Shown: piece after piece, positions 27,322 through 40,844 of the stretch
Layout: each line of letters begins with the position of its first letter
Numbering within the stretch: the first letter of the stretch is position 1
DNA from: Glandiceps talaboti
Lineage: Eukaryota; Hemichordata; Enteropneusta; Spengelidae
Direction of reading: 5' to 3'
DNA: 64,000 nt
Assembly: GCF_964340395.1 (NCBI RefSeq)
Contig: NC_135553.1
Coordinates: forward strand, 13,300,001-13,364,000
Translations under genes and position numbers: made by a program
Notes under the pieces: generated by a model
Database searches by the model: none
Seen by the model: only the letters and a program-made list of their open reading frames with translations
What the model was told of the DNA's origin: nothing

Positions 27322-29126
27322 GTAACGTTTGGGAATTCCAACTGACCTACCAATGTAGTGAAATGAAGATAGAAAATGTACTATTTCTGTTGGATTTTGA
27401 ACAAAAGAATATCCTGAAGTTTTATGGTATTTTCAGTTGATAACATGACTTGTACATGAACTGAGACAGCCCTGTCCTCTGGGATATGAGATGTTGATAA
27501 TTAGGATCGCATAACCCATACTTGTATGCGTAGGTATATTTGAAGAAGATAACGTGCCGCTGAATACATATTAGGTAATATCTTACATTCTTTATCTATT
27601 AGAAAATCTTAAGATTAAGTTTCATAGAAGACGGTAGGTTCTGTGATCATAAATCAAGCTTGTTTTATACATTTCACAAAGTTTTGTTTAACTCAGTTTG
27701 ATTCTTCTTCAGTGTATTTTAAGATTTTAAACGATCGATCAATCTTCAAAACTCTAAATATTTGCTCTCATTTGCACTAAGTCTTGTAACTGACAACACG
27801 ACAGATTGACTGATTTCTCTTGGGCGGGAGTGGTTTAACGTTTACTGTCAAAACACATACTAGTGTTTTCAATCCATCGCTATAATTTATGAGAATGACA
27901 GCAACACAAGGCGAATATTGAATAAGATGCTTCCGGGGACGTAATGTTGTATCATTTTCAATTAACGGTTTGCAGTGCGTAAGTGATTGATCATCGACAT
28001 CTTCCTGATTGATCAAATTTACTTCAATTCACTCATATGCCGTCGGTCCTTAAACAAATTCGAAGCAAACCTTTGGAATAGTTACATTGTCTGCCTCTAA
28101 TTAAAAAAGGTCTGACTGCTAAAGCCCAGAAGTAAGAAGATTTGATGTTTTTTAGACTTAATTTGGGAAATTCTCGACGGGGATGTCAGACTATACAGAA
28201 CCACTGGTGGGTTATCTCCTTCAAAATCATTAAAATAGACAGATAAATCGATAACGAGTCTTTCGGTCCCCAAGCCCTAATCACTCTCAAAGTCAGACGA
28301 TGAACCGGAAAGCCTTGTTCTCACAGATTACATTATATTAAGACACATCTCCGTAGGGATTGACTCTTAGACTGATTCAGTGATGGCTATAATCTTTATC
28401 AAATATCTGCCGACCAAATGTTACTCTCTGGAGCCAAGTGGAAAATGCGAAATTAATATGTAGAGTTAATACTCTTTCGGCTATAATTTGGTCATATGAG
28501 ATAATACACTGATAGGATTGTATATAGACGTGTCTCTATATCAGTTACGGTGGTTCTGTTTTTGTTTTTTTTGGTTTCTGTACAAATCGTTACTGTGACA
28601 GTTGTTTTTTAAATTCGTGGTTTGATGGTGAGCTTTATTGCCATTTCCTTTACATATAAACAAAATGCTACTTTATATACCCTATTCAAATTGAGGCACA
28701 CTTTTCATCGAATCTAGCTACTTACAAGACATTTTCATTTTTTTGGGAAGATGGAGGAGTTACCAAAATAATGTAGAAATATGCGTAACCTTCATTGTTG
28801 CCATGCATAGTTTCTGCCAGCTTGTGTCTGAACACATGGTCAATTTTTCACAGATTTTGTTTGAGTAGAGTAGACATTTTTTTACATATCGTCATTCACG
28901 TCAGCATCTTATGTATAATGCTGTTGGTGAAATCGTCCCGTTTATCTAAGATTAATATGTCGAAGGTGCTTCATTGCTAGACATGTTTATTGTAGTATTT
29001 TATAAAACTATTTGTGTGTTCTCACTGACAGTTTAAAATAACGACAGAAGAGTCAATTGTCATGATCCGGAATGTCTAGATGATTAGCTTTTTGGTGAAT
29101 TAGTCTTACAAGTAAATTGATATGTA
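27322..29126. other. 1.8-kb non-coding interval
   Basis: I see nothing recognisable on either strand. Confidence 0.45.
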
Positions 29127-29194
29127 AGTATGTATGTATGTATGTATGTATGTATGTATGTATGTATGTATGTATGTATGTATGCATGTATGTA

Positions 29195-29229
<35 letters not shown>

Positions 29230-29385
29230 ATGTATGTATGTATGTATGTATGTATGTATGTATACTATGTATGTTTGTTTGTATGTTTGCGTGCATGCAT
29301 GAATGTATGCACGTACGTGTGCATGTGTATCTGTTTGTTTGTTTGTTTTTGTTGTTGTTTTTGTTATTGTTTGTTTGTTTGTTTG
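29127..29385. repeat. compound (TATG)n (TG)n (TATG)n ... (GTTT)n microsatellite
   Basis: (TATG)n with an internal (TG)n block at about 29197-29213, a degenerate centre, then (GTTT)n/(GTT)n at 29331-29385. Frames with YVCM periodicity are artefacts. Confidence 0.96.
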
Positions 29386-30452
29386 ACATATTTCTGTTAT
29401 GTTTTAATAAGAATCAAATAAAAGAAGTGTACACTCATATTGACAACGATTGTCCTATATATTGAAGAAGTTAATGTAATTCAAAGACTTCGGACAAATA
29501 ACGTATAGTATATATAGCCAGTAACCTGATATACCCGATTTGGAAGATGTTCTGTTTATATATTTTTCACTATTCCATTCAACGATCGTACTTTATGTGA
29601 TATACTATTATATTACTCGTGTATAGGTATACCGTGTTTGTTCCCATTTCAACACATCACAGGTATATCTCCATATACATCAGTTTCAACACACCGTATG
29701 CATAAATGATTCAAAACAAAAATAAATCGTATCTTATGTATTGCTGTAATTGGAGCGTATCTTGATGAGAAAAAATTACACTGCGAGTTTAGTAATGGTT
29801 TCAACACTCCCATGGGATATAATTCATCTGCGACTTCGATTTAGAAATCTTGAGATCTAAACTATTTTTAAATCCTTGAGGGAAACGTTTGTATAGCTAG
29901 ATTAGTCTGGAAACCATCAGGTATGATATTATATCATTGACAGGATATTCCTCGGCAATCTTAAAAGATCTTCAGCTTTTAAAGTTATATTCTCATTTCA
30001 AATAGACAAATCAAAAGCAGAAGTAATAAGCTCACACAGTTTTGAAATTGAGGACAAAATGAGGCCAAAATTATACAATTTTAGAATCCAAAATGGCCGT
30101 CGAATTATGTTACGGTGTTAACTCCATGTGAAAATTAAACATTGTCGATTTCTTTGAAAATATATCGATGAACCCTCAAAGGTTTTTTACTACATTCTAT
30201 TGAAATAACCAGGAATGGTCTTTAATATGGTAACATTTGCAGAGATTTTGATAAATGTTGAGTTGTTGGGTAATTGGTCCCAGAGATGTGGTACTTTATC
30301 TGACAACGTCAAATAAGTGACATTTTCAACTTAACTTCTGTTGATGTGAACCCATAATGATAACATAAACTGAAAGGAGCACAAGCTGTATTTAAATTGT
30401 ATTTTCTTGCTGCATATTTAAAAGTTACTCACTGTATTCTACTTACTGTAGC

Positions 30453-30505
30453 ATACTTAACCACCGATTGCAATTGCCTGAACTCGGTCAAACCAGGTCA
30501 GCTTC
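30453..30505. repeat. dispersed repeat fragment related to 8235-8290
   Basis: Shares AGCATACTTAA, CCACC, CAATTGCCTGAACTC and AAACCAGG blocks, in order, with 8235-8290. Confidence 0.4.
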
Positions 30506-30844
30506 AACTTCCGGGTCAAATTACTCCTTTCTTTACGGAAAAGTCTGGAACGGACCGTTACCCAAAGACTTTGCCAATTTATTTCACTATGGTCATTTAA
30601 AGCACTTAAGAATTCATCTTTTTGTAAAATTGGAGATGTCAGTTGAGGCTTACGTATTTTACTATACCGAAAGTTAACGTAACGGTGAGTTGAAAATACT
30701 CCAAACATTTGCAGAAACCGATATGTACAATGTGTCAGCTGGAGTTCCGAAGCTACGTTTTATTTATTAATGAAGTGATTGATGGATATACAATATCATG
30801 TCTTGTAGCGCATAATTACTCTTTTCGACAAGGCTTGAAGGAAC

Positions 30845-30900
30845 AACAATCTAAAGGTTTGCCCTTACGGAAGGAATTCAGTTTACATCTGGTTAAACTG
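30845..30900. repeat. dispersed repeat fragment of the GCCCTTACGGAAG family
   Basis: CAATCTAAAGGTTTGCCC followed by TTACGGAAGGAATTCAG corresponds to the segment starting at about 57993 (AATCTAAAGACTTTGCC, then ATTACAGAAGGCATTCAG). Related units occur at 58161 and 58281. Confidence 0.5.
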
Positions 30901-32736
30901 TTATTTAAGAATGCCATTGACTGCATATTGCTTCTAGCCAGGACGACGTTTTACAGAACATCATGGTGTGAACTAATGTTTCCCTGTAGCATGATTGCAC
31001 CGATTCTCCTTAATTCTGTCGGTGTATGTACATTATTCACATCGAGATTCCTCTTTTGGTAACACCAAACACAGATGAAAGTTTTGCACAGCAGAACAGG
31101 TACTCGACCAATCGAAAAGACATGAAAATGAGATGACGAACAGTAGAACAAAGTATTTCAATTAGTTTTATTTTTTAGTAGCTCACACAAAACGGACGGA
31201 AGAGATGTTACCGATATCTATTCATAAAATGATGTAAAACGGTACACAGTCAACAATCGCAACATGTTATTACCATTATGTAAGTTAAATGTGCATGAAG
31301 TATAACAAACGCTTGATGAGCTGAATTAACTATCTGATAACATACCAAACAACCATGTTACCATTGTCTCTTACAGTCCCAGTTGAAACAGTTGTCTGGC
31401 AGATTTATCGAATATGTTGGTCTAGAACAAAAGAATGATCCTATGTAAGCTTTATGCATAGCTAATACTGATGTGACATCATGCGATTTGAGACCTTGGA
31501 CTATAACACCAACACTTTATAATGAACTGTATGGTATCGTAGTTTGCAAATGTTATGGATAACCACTTAACTCATAAGTGAGAATAAGTGAAAGAAACAT
31601 GATAGTGGAATTCAAATTTAATGCACACGCTATTAAAACGGCTCTTGGTAAAACTTTAGAATTATTGTGTATTTAATTTATGTATGCACCAAAACATAAC
31701 CTTTCTTAAAATGAGTATTTTGGAACGACTGCATCTCTGCATTTGGCCGAAAACGACACCATCTTCAGCAATGTAGAGATATGATTTTCTATCAAATAAT
31801 GAAAACGGACACTTTATAAGTAAAACAATCTTCTTATGAATTTACAATGAAAAGCATATAAATGTGTAAATGAAAGTCATGTTATTGTATTAAAAATCAA
31901 AGAGATTTGTTTCAATTATAGACGACAATTTAAGGCCACAGTGCGTTAAATTGTTGTTATTTGAATAAATGTGCCAAATGGCATGCATATTAGGATTTCG
32001 ATTATGAAAGTTTGTTGATGATAAGTGCGTTTGATTTTTACATACTAGATAATGGTGCGTCTAATGATCAAGTCTATAACAAGGACATACTTATTCCATA
32101 CAACGGCCGTTGAGTGAACAGTTGATCTTGATGCAGTATATGTAAAACACTTTACATGATTCACTGTAATCGCCATCTTTTAGTGTCATTACGTACTCGT
32201 TTATTGTGGCAATTCTGAATTGGGTATTTAGTGGAGGTACATATTTATATAATACCAGATGATGCAAATAGGCCTTCTTTATTTCGTAATATAAGTCTCA
32301 CTCATTGATATAATTTACGGCCATGTGATATAGTTATAGTCTTCTAAAAAGACAGCTATACAGGTAACATAGGAGAATTCATAATAGTATGAAACATGTT
32401 TATCTAAATGACTAACAGTTGAATTTTATAATTTTGTAGAATATGACATATACTTATAAATTGCCTATTTTTCTCAATGGAAATTGAATAGTTCTGGAAT
32501 ACTTACTATCTTCCAATAACACATATGACATATGACGAGAGTTTCTCATCGGGTTTTGTAAAATTCCGTATTTGTCATGTTGATAAATAAATAATGCAAT
32601 TAAATATTTTACGTGCATGGCTACATATGCTGACCTTCTCACAGCAAGAAAATGGTTCGTTTGAATTTTTTGTATCAAATATTAAAGATCAGACAATACC
32701 AATTTCGTTATATTAGTACGCTATCAATGCCATGCA

Positions 32737-32763
32737 CATACATACATACATACATACATACAT

Positions 32764-32796
<33 letters not shown>

Positions 32797-32854
32797 TACA
32801 CACACACACATACATACATACATACATACATACATACATACATACATACATACA
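32737..32854. repeat. (CATA)n / (CA)n compound microsatellite
   Basis: (CATA)n flanks a (CA)n core at about 32781-32810, nearly symmetric. Confidence 0.97.
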
Positions 32855-34625
32855 CGAGCGCCGTTAAATGGTGCATTATGAAAAGGGGGCATTGGTTGAA
32901 CTTTATGATATCAATATATATTTAGATAGTCATTTTCCCCCGAGTAAATGAAGGCAATAGCAATTTCCGTACCAAGGCTTAATTATATAGCCCGTCCGCT
33001 GTTTCAGTGCCTTCCAGTAAATTAACTTCACACCTGCTTAGAATTGACTCTTCACTTCAGCCATTTCATATAGAATCCCTAACGTACATTCCTAGCATGT
33101 CACTTGTAATTTGAATCCGACAGCATCTTTACTGCAAATGACCCATGGCCATACAATTACGTAAATAACCCAGATTAATGATGTTCCCGACTGACTGTGA
33201 ACATGAGACATAAAATAGTGTTACTCGGCTTGATAGAATAAAATCAACAAAGCCAATTTTCTAAATAACCATGGATAAACATTAACTAAATAATAATGCA
33301 TATCACTGTCGTGAAAATGCTATTGCATGAAAAGTGCTGTAATAGGTCGAATTTGAGACCACGTAAGTAAAATCGATGTTGTATGAATAAACATTACCTG
33401 TTTCCGTATTAGACATACAATCTAGGCTGCAATAAAACCTTAAAGAACCCAGGAGAGACAGCGATCACTCCAAATCGTAAATTATCCTCCGCAGCAAGAC
33501 TATTCTATCAACCGAAGATGCAATGGTAATTGAAGGTGTCGGTCACACGTTACGTGTTAACATATATGTACATACAAGTTTGACCATTGTTTTGTTGGGC
33601 GTAAACTCAGCTATTATCGCTGTGAGCTGAAACGACATGAAGTACCGCTTGTAAAGTACGGCCATTAAACGAGATGATAGACCACAACTAGAAATCACTT
33701 CCTTCCCCGATAATAACAAGGTGTGTTGCGTGTACAGCTGTCGGGTTGTTGTTTTGTTATATGCAAGGACAATTCACATCGACAGATATTTCCATGAATA
33801 AGCTTTTTTGGTATTGACGCAAAACTCATTAATATATTCTTCTTCTTTTCTTAAATTACCCTTATGGTCCTTAAAGTCGAAGTGATTATTTAATATTTAA
33901 AGCGCGAGTTATATATTCCATGTGGTCTCTAGTGTTAATAGTTTCTTCTCATAAGATGTACAACCATTACATATTGGAAGAACAGATTTATATTGTCTTT
34001 TTAAGTTGATGTCACATTCCGCATAAACTATTTCTTGCGAGACTTCACAATTTTGGCGATTTTATCTCTCAAATATGTAAAAAAAAATGTATATATAAAA
34101 AATAAAAGTTTAGGGTTAACGTGAAAAACTAGGTGGGTCTGGTAACCAGAACCAAATAACTTAGTTAGGCACATTCCTGTTGTTTTGGTGGGGAACGAGT
34201 TTGTTATAATCGTAAATACACCCACAATCAATCCTTGTATATTGCAACTTGTTGAATATCTCGTTGCACTTATTTGAACAAAGCAATACACTCGAATTTT
34301 CTAAATGTTAGCTTTAACAAATATACTGATATTTTGTACATCTAGTGAAATAAAGAGAAGAAAAAGTAGAGAAAGCGTGATAGGCCAGGTAAGTTCAGAA
34401 ATATTATCAAATATGTTTACTTTGTCTTTATAACCACTACATCACATATAAAAAATAACACAAACATAGGAAGCGCTTTCAGAAATTGAAAATTATTATT
34501 AAGTTCATTTCTGCTGGTATATTTATTGACTTTAAGAGCTATATATAGCACATTACAGTTTACTGTTCACTGGCTCTGTTTGATATAATGCGGCATAAAC
34601 CAATAACAAACTGCATAATCTGCAT

Positions 34626-35157
34626 TTTAAACCTACACTAGCTGCAACTGGGACATTTCTTTTATCAAATAAGTAAACCAAAGATATATTCACCAGAAAT
34701 TTGTCAATTATTTTTTTAATACATTGTCTGTTAATTCGTCGTCAATATTATGTGACGTCAACATTAAATCTTGGGCGAATTCTTTTGAAAGGTTTTGAAT
34801 TTGTCACAATGTTCAAACTCCACTAGTTTTAACTGGAGTATCTTTTTTTCGATCAGACAACCAGAATTCATTCACTGACAACTCTTAAATACCAATAATT
34901 AGACATTGTACATTTTAATCATTGGTCAATATTATCCAAAAGCAGTACAGAATTAAGTTGAATCGTGATAACTGTTGTGGTTGCAGACCCAAACATCAAT
35001 TTAATTTGATTGATCGTGTACTCAGCTACAAAACTACGTTTACCCACATGTGAGGCATGATGTTCACGGTTTACGACATTACCAGTGAATTATTGCACTT
35101 AACAAAACGGTTTGTTTTTTTAAATGCACCAGTTGCAGCTAGTGCAGCTTTAAGGTA
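34626..35157. mobile_element. probable non-autonomous DNA element with about 40-bp terminal inverted repeats
   Basis: The left end (34626-34665) contains CACTAGCTGCAACTGG. The right end (35110-35157) contains its reverse complement CCAGTTGCAGCTAGTG, with similarity extending over about 40 bp (TTAAA outside, CATTT inside). A degraded direct copy of the same terminus lies at about 34817-34865, and a further right-end-like fragment at 22790-22835. There is no transposase frame and I could not establish a target duplication. The superfamily is undetermined. Confidence 0.45.
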
Positions 35158-35214
35158 GCTGGATTGACCTTTTGATTTTCATCTCACATTTAGTCTGAAT
35201 GAAAAGACCTAAGG

Positions 35215-35420
35215 TGCAGACATCATATACAGACATCAAAACACTGGTGCCCGCTTGTCTGCATCTAGTTGCAGTATGTTTAAATGGATTATTTCATTCA
35301 AACAAAATGTAGCAAGAATTGTCACCTTAAAGTGTAGAATGTACACTTTCTTGTTGGTTTCTGTGTTGTTCCACCAAACAGAGCCCTGTTGATAGTAACC
35401 CACAACGCTTTGTATTCAAG
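35215..35420. repeat. dispersed repeat copy related to 8572-8790
   Basis: Same orientation and block order as 8572-8790. It lies directly outside the right terminal repeat of the element at 34626-35157, so the two may belong to one larger old insertion. Confidence 0.45.
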
Positions 35421-36049
35421 AGAACAACGTGTTCACTTGTTTGTATTGTGTTACCAATTGAGAAGACTAATTTAAATAATGAAATTATATGCTAATTATC
35501 ATGTATATTAACATCATGTATGGCCCTCATTCTTTAGAATATGTTTAGAAGTGTGATAGGAGGTAACAATGCATCATATTTGTTTTTGCTGTAGTTATTA
35601 TTATAATTAATATTCAGAAATTTTCTTTAAAAAATATATCTGTTGGGAAATATTTTGCTGTACTGTATAACTGCTATGTTTATTAAGTACATCCATAAAA
35701 GTTGAACAGCGAGTGGTATGATTGATCCCAAGAGTTTGCATTCCTAAAAGCTTTGTGTCAAAGGTTATTATTGTCAAGGGAGTAGAAAGCGCCTCCCTGT
35801 CGATCGAGGACAAGCACTACCATATATTTACTTGACTTTGCCTCTGTTACTTTGTACATTTGGGAGTTCATCTTACCTCGTCGATAAATTATGTAAAAGA
35901 ACATACTCTTCTACTCAACTTGTTTTAATTGGTGTCATACTTATTGGTGGTGCTGATTCAACAAGAACAGAAACCGAAATTCTATTCGCGAAGGGTTCTG
36001 CTTCAAGTTAAATACCAGAAAGATGACATTTGCATATATGATGCGAAGA

Positions 36050-36077
36050 TAATGACCGAGCGGGCTCGAAGTCATTA
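36050..36077. repeat. 12-bp-stem hairpin
   Basis: TAATGAC-CGAGC pairs with GCTCG-(AA)-GTCATTA around a GG loop, giving a compact near-perfect hairpin of higher GC than its surroundings. It could be a fold-back element tip or a protein-binding palindrome. Confidence 0.6.
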
Positions 36078-36950
36078 TTTTATGACATAGGTGCAAATCC
36101 ACCTTTCCGGGTTTATATCTACATGTAAAATCAGATTTTGACCTTTAAATAGAGATTGGCTATTTCTACACCCCTGTCTGCCGAGTAAACTGTCCCCTTC
36201 CTATCCTTTCTGTGGCTACCTAACCATGTCCAGGGCCGTTGAATGTCACTTTGCCAACAAAGAACAGCGATGATTTTAGTTAGTGATTTTGCACTGTGGT
36301 TCCTATAAACTTCAAGCTTTCACAGTAGACGATAAAGCCGTTGTTTAAACTAAACACAGCATGAAAACGATAAGACATTTCTTTATAAACAGAGGGTTTA
36401 TAACGAAATCTGGTAGAGTTTAGCACATTAATTGCAGGGATATGTAGCAGAATATATCATAACTTACTAAGCAATCACTTCACGCATGTCAAGGCAAGCA
36501 TACTAATAAGTCGGGGTTTTGAAGCATTACCTAATTTCTGAAGTTTGCACTCTACTTTTTCTTCCAAATCGCTCATGCATGTATATCGTTAGATTTATTG
36601 CAAAGTGATAGTGGTACACTAACTACTGAATAGGTCTTAATTCCGTAATTATTGAAGCAGATTATGTGACATCCAAAATGACAAGTAAATATGCCCACGT
36701 CGTCATGTCAATGAGGTGTCAATAAACTGTGTAGGTTAGACCATGCAGAACTAATTGAAATTCGAATCACGACATAAGTCGACATTTTTCCATCAAAATC
36801 TAGACACAAGGATTGATTATTTCTGTCCTGACTTAACGCCCAAATACAAAACAGATCGATGGGGTGCGTCAATGTTGCAAATCTTATAGGCAAGTCGCTA
36901 CTTGAAGCTCTAGTAAATTGAGAATAGCATCAATAGCTTTTATAGAATCT

Positions 36951-36976
36951 GATAACGACAACGACGACGACGATGG

Positions 36977-37010
<34 letters not shown>

Positions 37011-37012
37011 AC

Positions 37013-37051
<39 letters not shown>

Positions 37052-37140
37052 CGATGATGATGATGATGATGACGATGGTGGTGGTGGTGGTGGTGACGGT
37101 GATGATGACGACGACGACGACGACGAAGTTGATAATAATA

Positions 37141-37200
<60 letters not shown>

Positions 37201-37340
37201 CTAGCGCTGCTGGTGGTGATGATGATTATGATGATTATGACGACGACGATGATGACGACGACGACGACGACGACGATAATGATGATGATGAGGAGGAGGA
37301 GGAGGAGGAGGAGGGGGATGAGGCGGAGGAAGAAGATAGA
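36951..37340. repeat. 390-bp (GAT/GAC)n trinucleotide array
   Basis: GAT and GAC triplets with GGT and GAG interruptions. One plus frame reads poly-Asp ending in poly-Glu, another reads poly-Met, and the minus strand reads poly-Ile/Val. All are open because the array has few stops. There is no start context, splice signal or flanking protein-like sequence, so I treat it as a microsatellite rather than a gene. Confidence 0.93.
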
Positions 37341-38542
37341 AGATTGGGGTAGGGGGATTTTGCATGGATGATTTGCGAACACAAATTGAAATCTATCTAC
37401 ATCTCAAGTAAAGCCAATTTATTGAATTTTGTCAAGACATAATTGAAATCTATAGCATATAAATCTAATAAGTACCGTATTTTTCATTCTGTCAAACAAC
37501 ATTTCTATCGTTGTAAAAAGATGGTGCTACAAGTAGTTTGTGTTCATCTAATCGCTTTCATTATTGACTTTAAGTGACGCACTAAGTTACCCATTCTTGT
37601 CATGTTTGCTGAACATATTCATTCAAGCTAATCCTTACATAAAGCGTTGATGTTTGTAGTAAACGATAATGATATTGTTGGGTTTTAGGAAACACATCAA
37701 ACGTCCTGTTGGCATCATTTGCCTCACCAATAAAGAGAGTATATCACCAAAGAACATGTCGATAATGATCTCCCAAATAATGGATTTCTTTCTAGTGCAT
37801 ACAGACGGATTTATGTCCACTTTCCTGTTCAACCTGCAAATCATACATATTTTTTAACACTCAATAAAGGAACATTTACAGATGGGTGCAAATCACTACA
37901 GTTGTGCACCCGATAAGACAGAAAATACAAAAATGTACATTATTCACAATTTCTAAATCTGTAGATGTGTCTCTCGCAAAAAAAAAACCAACTGTATATC
38001 AAATTTCTCAATACAGATTATAGATGAGTAGAAGTACGCTACAGACAAATTTACAGGAAAATATTAAGGGCAAACAACAGTAACTGTCTCCTCAATTTTT
38101 GTATCACAGAACTTACTGAATGTTTGTCTCTTTGGTATCCTGTTAAATATTTATACTAACCCGGTCTGAAGCAATGTCTATCAGTTGTCTTGCGATTATC
38201 AAAGCATGCCCTCTCACTTTTGTGTACCCCTTGTGATTGCACAATTCTACTGTATGAATTAGTATGCTTAAGAAATATACGTGTGCCAGTGATTTCCCAA
38301 AGATATCATCTGATTCTATCGGGGGATTAGCTGGTATATCATATACTGATAGTAAGGGAATAATAGCTGTACCTGTAGGGTATGGCCCACCGCTAATATT
38401 TTATTTATCGAGTAACAGGCATTTTGGCAATATATGAATTAGCAGTTGGTTTGGGGATTGCAATTTGAAGATAAAAATAGTATTCTATCAGTACACACAA
38501 CAGTATAGTATATAGTATATTACAGCACTGCACATCAAGTAA
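37341..38542. other. non-coding interval
   Basis: A minus-strand frame at about 37844-37635 with splice-like ends was considered and not accepted. Otherwise I see nothing recognisable. Confidence 0.4.
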
Positions 38543-38620
38543 CGGTACAGTACAATACAGTACGGTACAGTACAGTACAGTACAGTACAGTACAGTACAG
38601 TACAGTACAGCATAGTACAG
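38543..38620. repeat. (GTACA)n pentanucleotide array
   Basis: About 15 units of AGTAC/ACAGT phase with a few substitutions, and degenerate extensions on both sides (38501-38542 and 38621-38700). Minus-strand frames read LYCTV repeats. Confidence 0.93.
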
Positions 38621-39380
38621 TGTAGACAAAAAGCACAGTGCATAACAGACAGTACAGCTCATTACAATAGTCAGTACTTCCAGTAACAGTACAGTATAGT
38701 ATATATACTTTTTGGATGTTGAAAGGTGGACTATTACAATATAAAACGCCCCTATTCTAAGAATGTTTCCTATGAAGTAACAACACATTCAAAAAGTTAA
38801 TTTTCTTATTTAGGAACGTATTTGCTGTGGAGTATTGTGGGAAAGTAGTCTGCACATTGATGATATTTGATAGTATGGATGAGTTGTTGCAATCCACACG
38901 TGTAATATAAAACGTCATTGAGAGTTTGTATATGGTGATTGCATCTAACTGTGCAAAGGTCTGAACAAAATATCGTTTCATTACAAAGCAAATATGAGCA
39001 TGTGTTTTTATTAATCCCAAATTACTTGTATTTGATTTATTATTAAAAGTATACTAATAGCAAAATTTCAATATGATTTGTTCGTTACTGCACGACTCGG
39101 ACAATTTGTTCACATGGGTGATAAAAACCGTAAGTACATGACTGTATGCACAGTTTTTATTTATCAATTTCGTTGCATTGCAAAGAATAATAATACGTCA
39201 CATTACTGTACAAATTTACTTTGTCCGTTGAAAACTCTAGATTGTTCATTAAGTGATAGATTCAATGTATTCCAACGTTCACAATGCTAATGTGCAACAA
39301 TACTTTTCTAAATAATTAACGGGATTATTGCATTCTATCACTGCACAAACAGTCAATTCAAAATTTCATAGAGTGAGGGG
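38621..39380. other. non-coding interval
   Basis: Apart from degenerate GTACA-like units up to about 38700, I see nothing. Confidence 0.45.
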
Positions 39381-39480
39381 AGACACAGACAGACAGACAG
39401 ATGGACAGACGGGCGAGCGAGCAAGCGGAAGGACGGACGGACGGACGGACAGGCAGAGGGGAGGGGAGGGGGGGGACAGA
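39381..39480. repeat. compound (GACA)n / (GGAC)n / (GGGGA)n tract
   Basis: A short (GACA)n run, a GCGA-like section, (GGAC)n at about 39430-39450, then a purine-only G-rich end with GGGG runs at 39468-39475. Confidence 0.93.
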
Positions 39481-40731
39481 AAGGGAAAAATAAATACACG
39501 ACAGGCACAATTAGGAAAGAGAGGGGCTTGATCATTCTACAATTCGCATTATGTGTTGGTTTACTGTGATATATTAATGGTTCAATTATTAAGGGAGTTA
39601 GATATTCCTTATCAATTTATATCAGAAACTGGGAAACTCAGGTATTCTAGTATTTGCCCTTTTTCGGTAAGTGTCACTGTGTTGGGATGTAATATATCGT
39701 TTTGCAATTCTTATGGGGAGCACAAATTCCTTTAAAATTCATATCACAAAATGTAAAGCCTGGAGGATTTGAATATATATGGCATTCATAATTGTCCCGA
39801 AAGATTTCTAAGATCAAGAGATTACTTTTATTATTGTATCTCTAATATTCCATATAATAGATTTTTTTACAGACTAGTATCTACAGTCATCTTTGGTTCA
39901 GTTATTTTCATAATTCATAAAGAAATAAAATTACACTCTTCTTGGCTAAAGAAATGTTGCTGTCAACTATTTTTATTCATGGTCGACATTTCACTTTACA
40001 GTATTACATGCGACAGTTCACTTCAAAGTGTTACATGACAGTTCACTTCTGAATCAATGCATTACATCACTCATATTCTTAGCGACGATTACATAATAAT
40101 TAGGTTGTTGAGTGGAATTAAGATAACGAATATGTCCAGCATATCTTTCTGCTTAAATAGCTCGGATGTATTGGTGATATCAACAATTGTAGGCCCTACC
40201 ACTCACATACTAGGTAGATCCACTTCTACATGTCGTAGTATCTGACGTTGACATGTAGATATATCGTCCTCTGAACATTTTAAAGGAAGATGGTTTGTAT
40301 GAATAATTAATGGTGTATTGCACATATATGACAGTGCCTACACGTATCTATCTGAAAATAGTTTTTGTTACATACATGACTTTGGATGATATACTTTTAA
40401 TATCAAATGATATTAAATTGGTTTGCTCGAGATAACTGATCCGTGGATTTAATTAATATGCAGCTAGACGTGTTTTAGTCGTTCACAATATATGCAAATT
40501 TAATATTATGATGCATACGTCTAGTTAATAGGGTAGGGTGCGATTACTTTTTGAATAGTTGAATAATGTTTGTCTTTTATATGTCTGTGTTTTAGTTCAT
40601 TAGACACGTGTTAAGACTTAGATCCTATATAACACTAGAAATACTTTGAGTTGTGTATTATTCAAGGTTGTGTGGTTGTTGTTTTTTTTTGCTTGTATAT
40701 CTTGGGATGTGCCTTTCACTAGGTAGTTAAC
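39481..40731. other. left flank of the Ngaro-like element
   Basis: AT-rich, with no coding signal. The boundary with repeat A1 reads GTTAAC then GTAGAC. No gag-like frame is present here. Confidence 0.5.
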
Positions 40732-40844
40732 GTAGACAATAACACTAGTTTTATTGACGTTTAAAGGGGGGGTGGAACGAGGCTGTATCCCTGGAACGAG
40801 GATAGCATGTGTTCGCGCCATTATTGAACAGTTTGCAAGCAATA
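40732..40844 (+). repeat. split direct repeat A1 (113 bp)
   Basis: Starts GTAGACAATAACACTAG and ends GCAAGCAATA, and is identical to A2 at 43321-43433. It includes a G7 run, and its 3' part reads through as codons 1-30 of the RT frame. Confidence 0.9.

Larger units (their letters stand above)
29386..32736. other. 3.4-kb interval with dispersed repeat fragments
   Basis: Contains old repeat fragments shared with 8235-8290 (at 30453-30505) and with 58000-58340 (at about 30845-30900). A 117-codon plus-strand frame at about 30709-31062 overlaps one of these fragments and matches no family I know. Confidence 0.4.
32855..36950. other. 4.1-kb interval with a probable TIR element and old repeats
   Basis: No supported exon. 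It includes an inverted-repeat-bounded segment (34626-35157), an old dispersed repeat copy (35215-35420) and a GC-rich hairpin (36050-36077). Confidence 0.45.

Noticed and set aside
30709-31062. 117-codon plus-strand frame
   Set aside because: Overlaps a dispersed repeat fragment and matches no family I know.
36918-37382. Poly-Asp, poly-Met and poly-Ile frames of 130-150 codons
   Set aside because: All are translations of one GAT/GAC microsatellite, open in several frames without codon bias or flanking protein sequence.
37635-37844. Minus-strand frame with an acceptor-like TTTGCAG and a donor-like GTGAGG
   Set aside because: Short, no recognisable domain, and such pairs of sites are common by chance.
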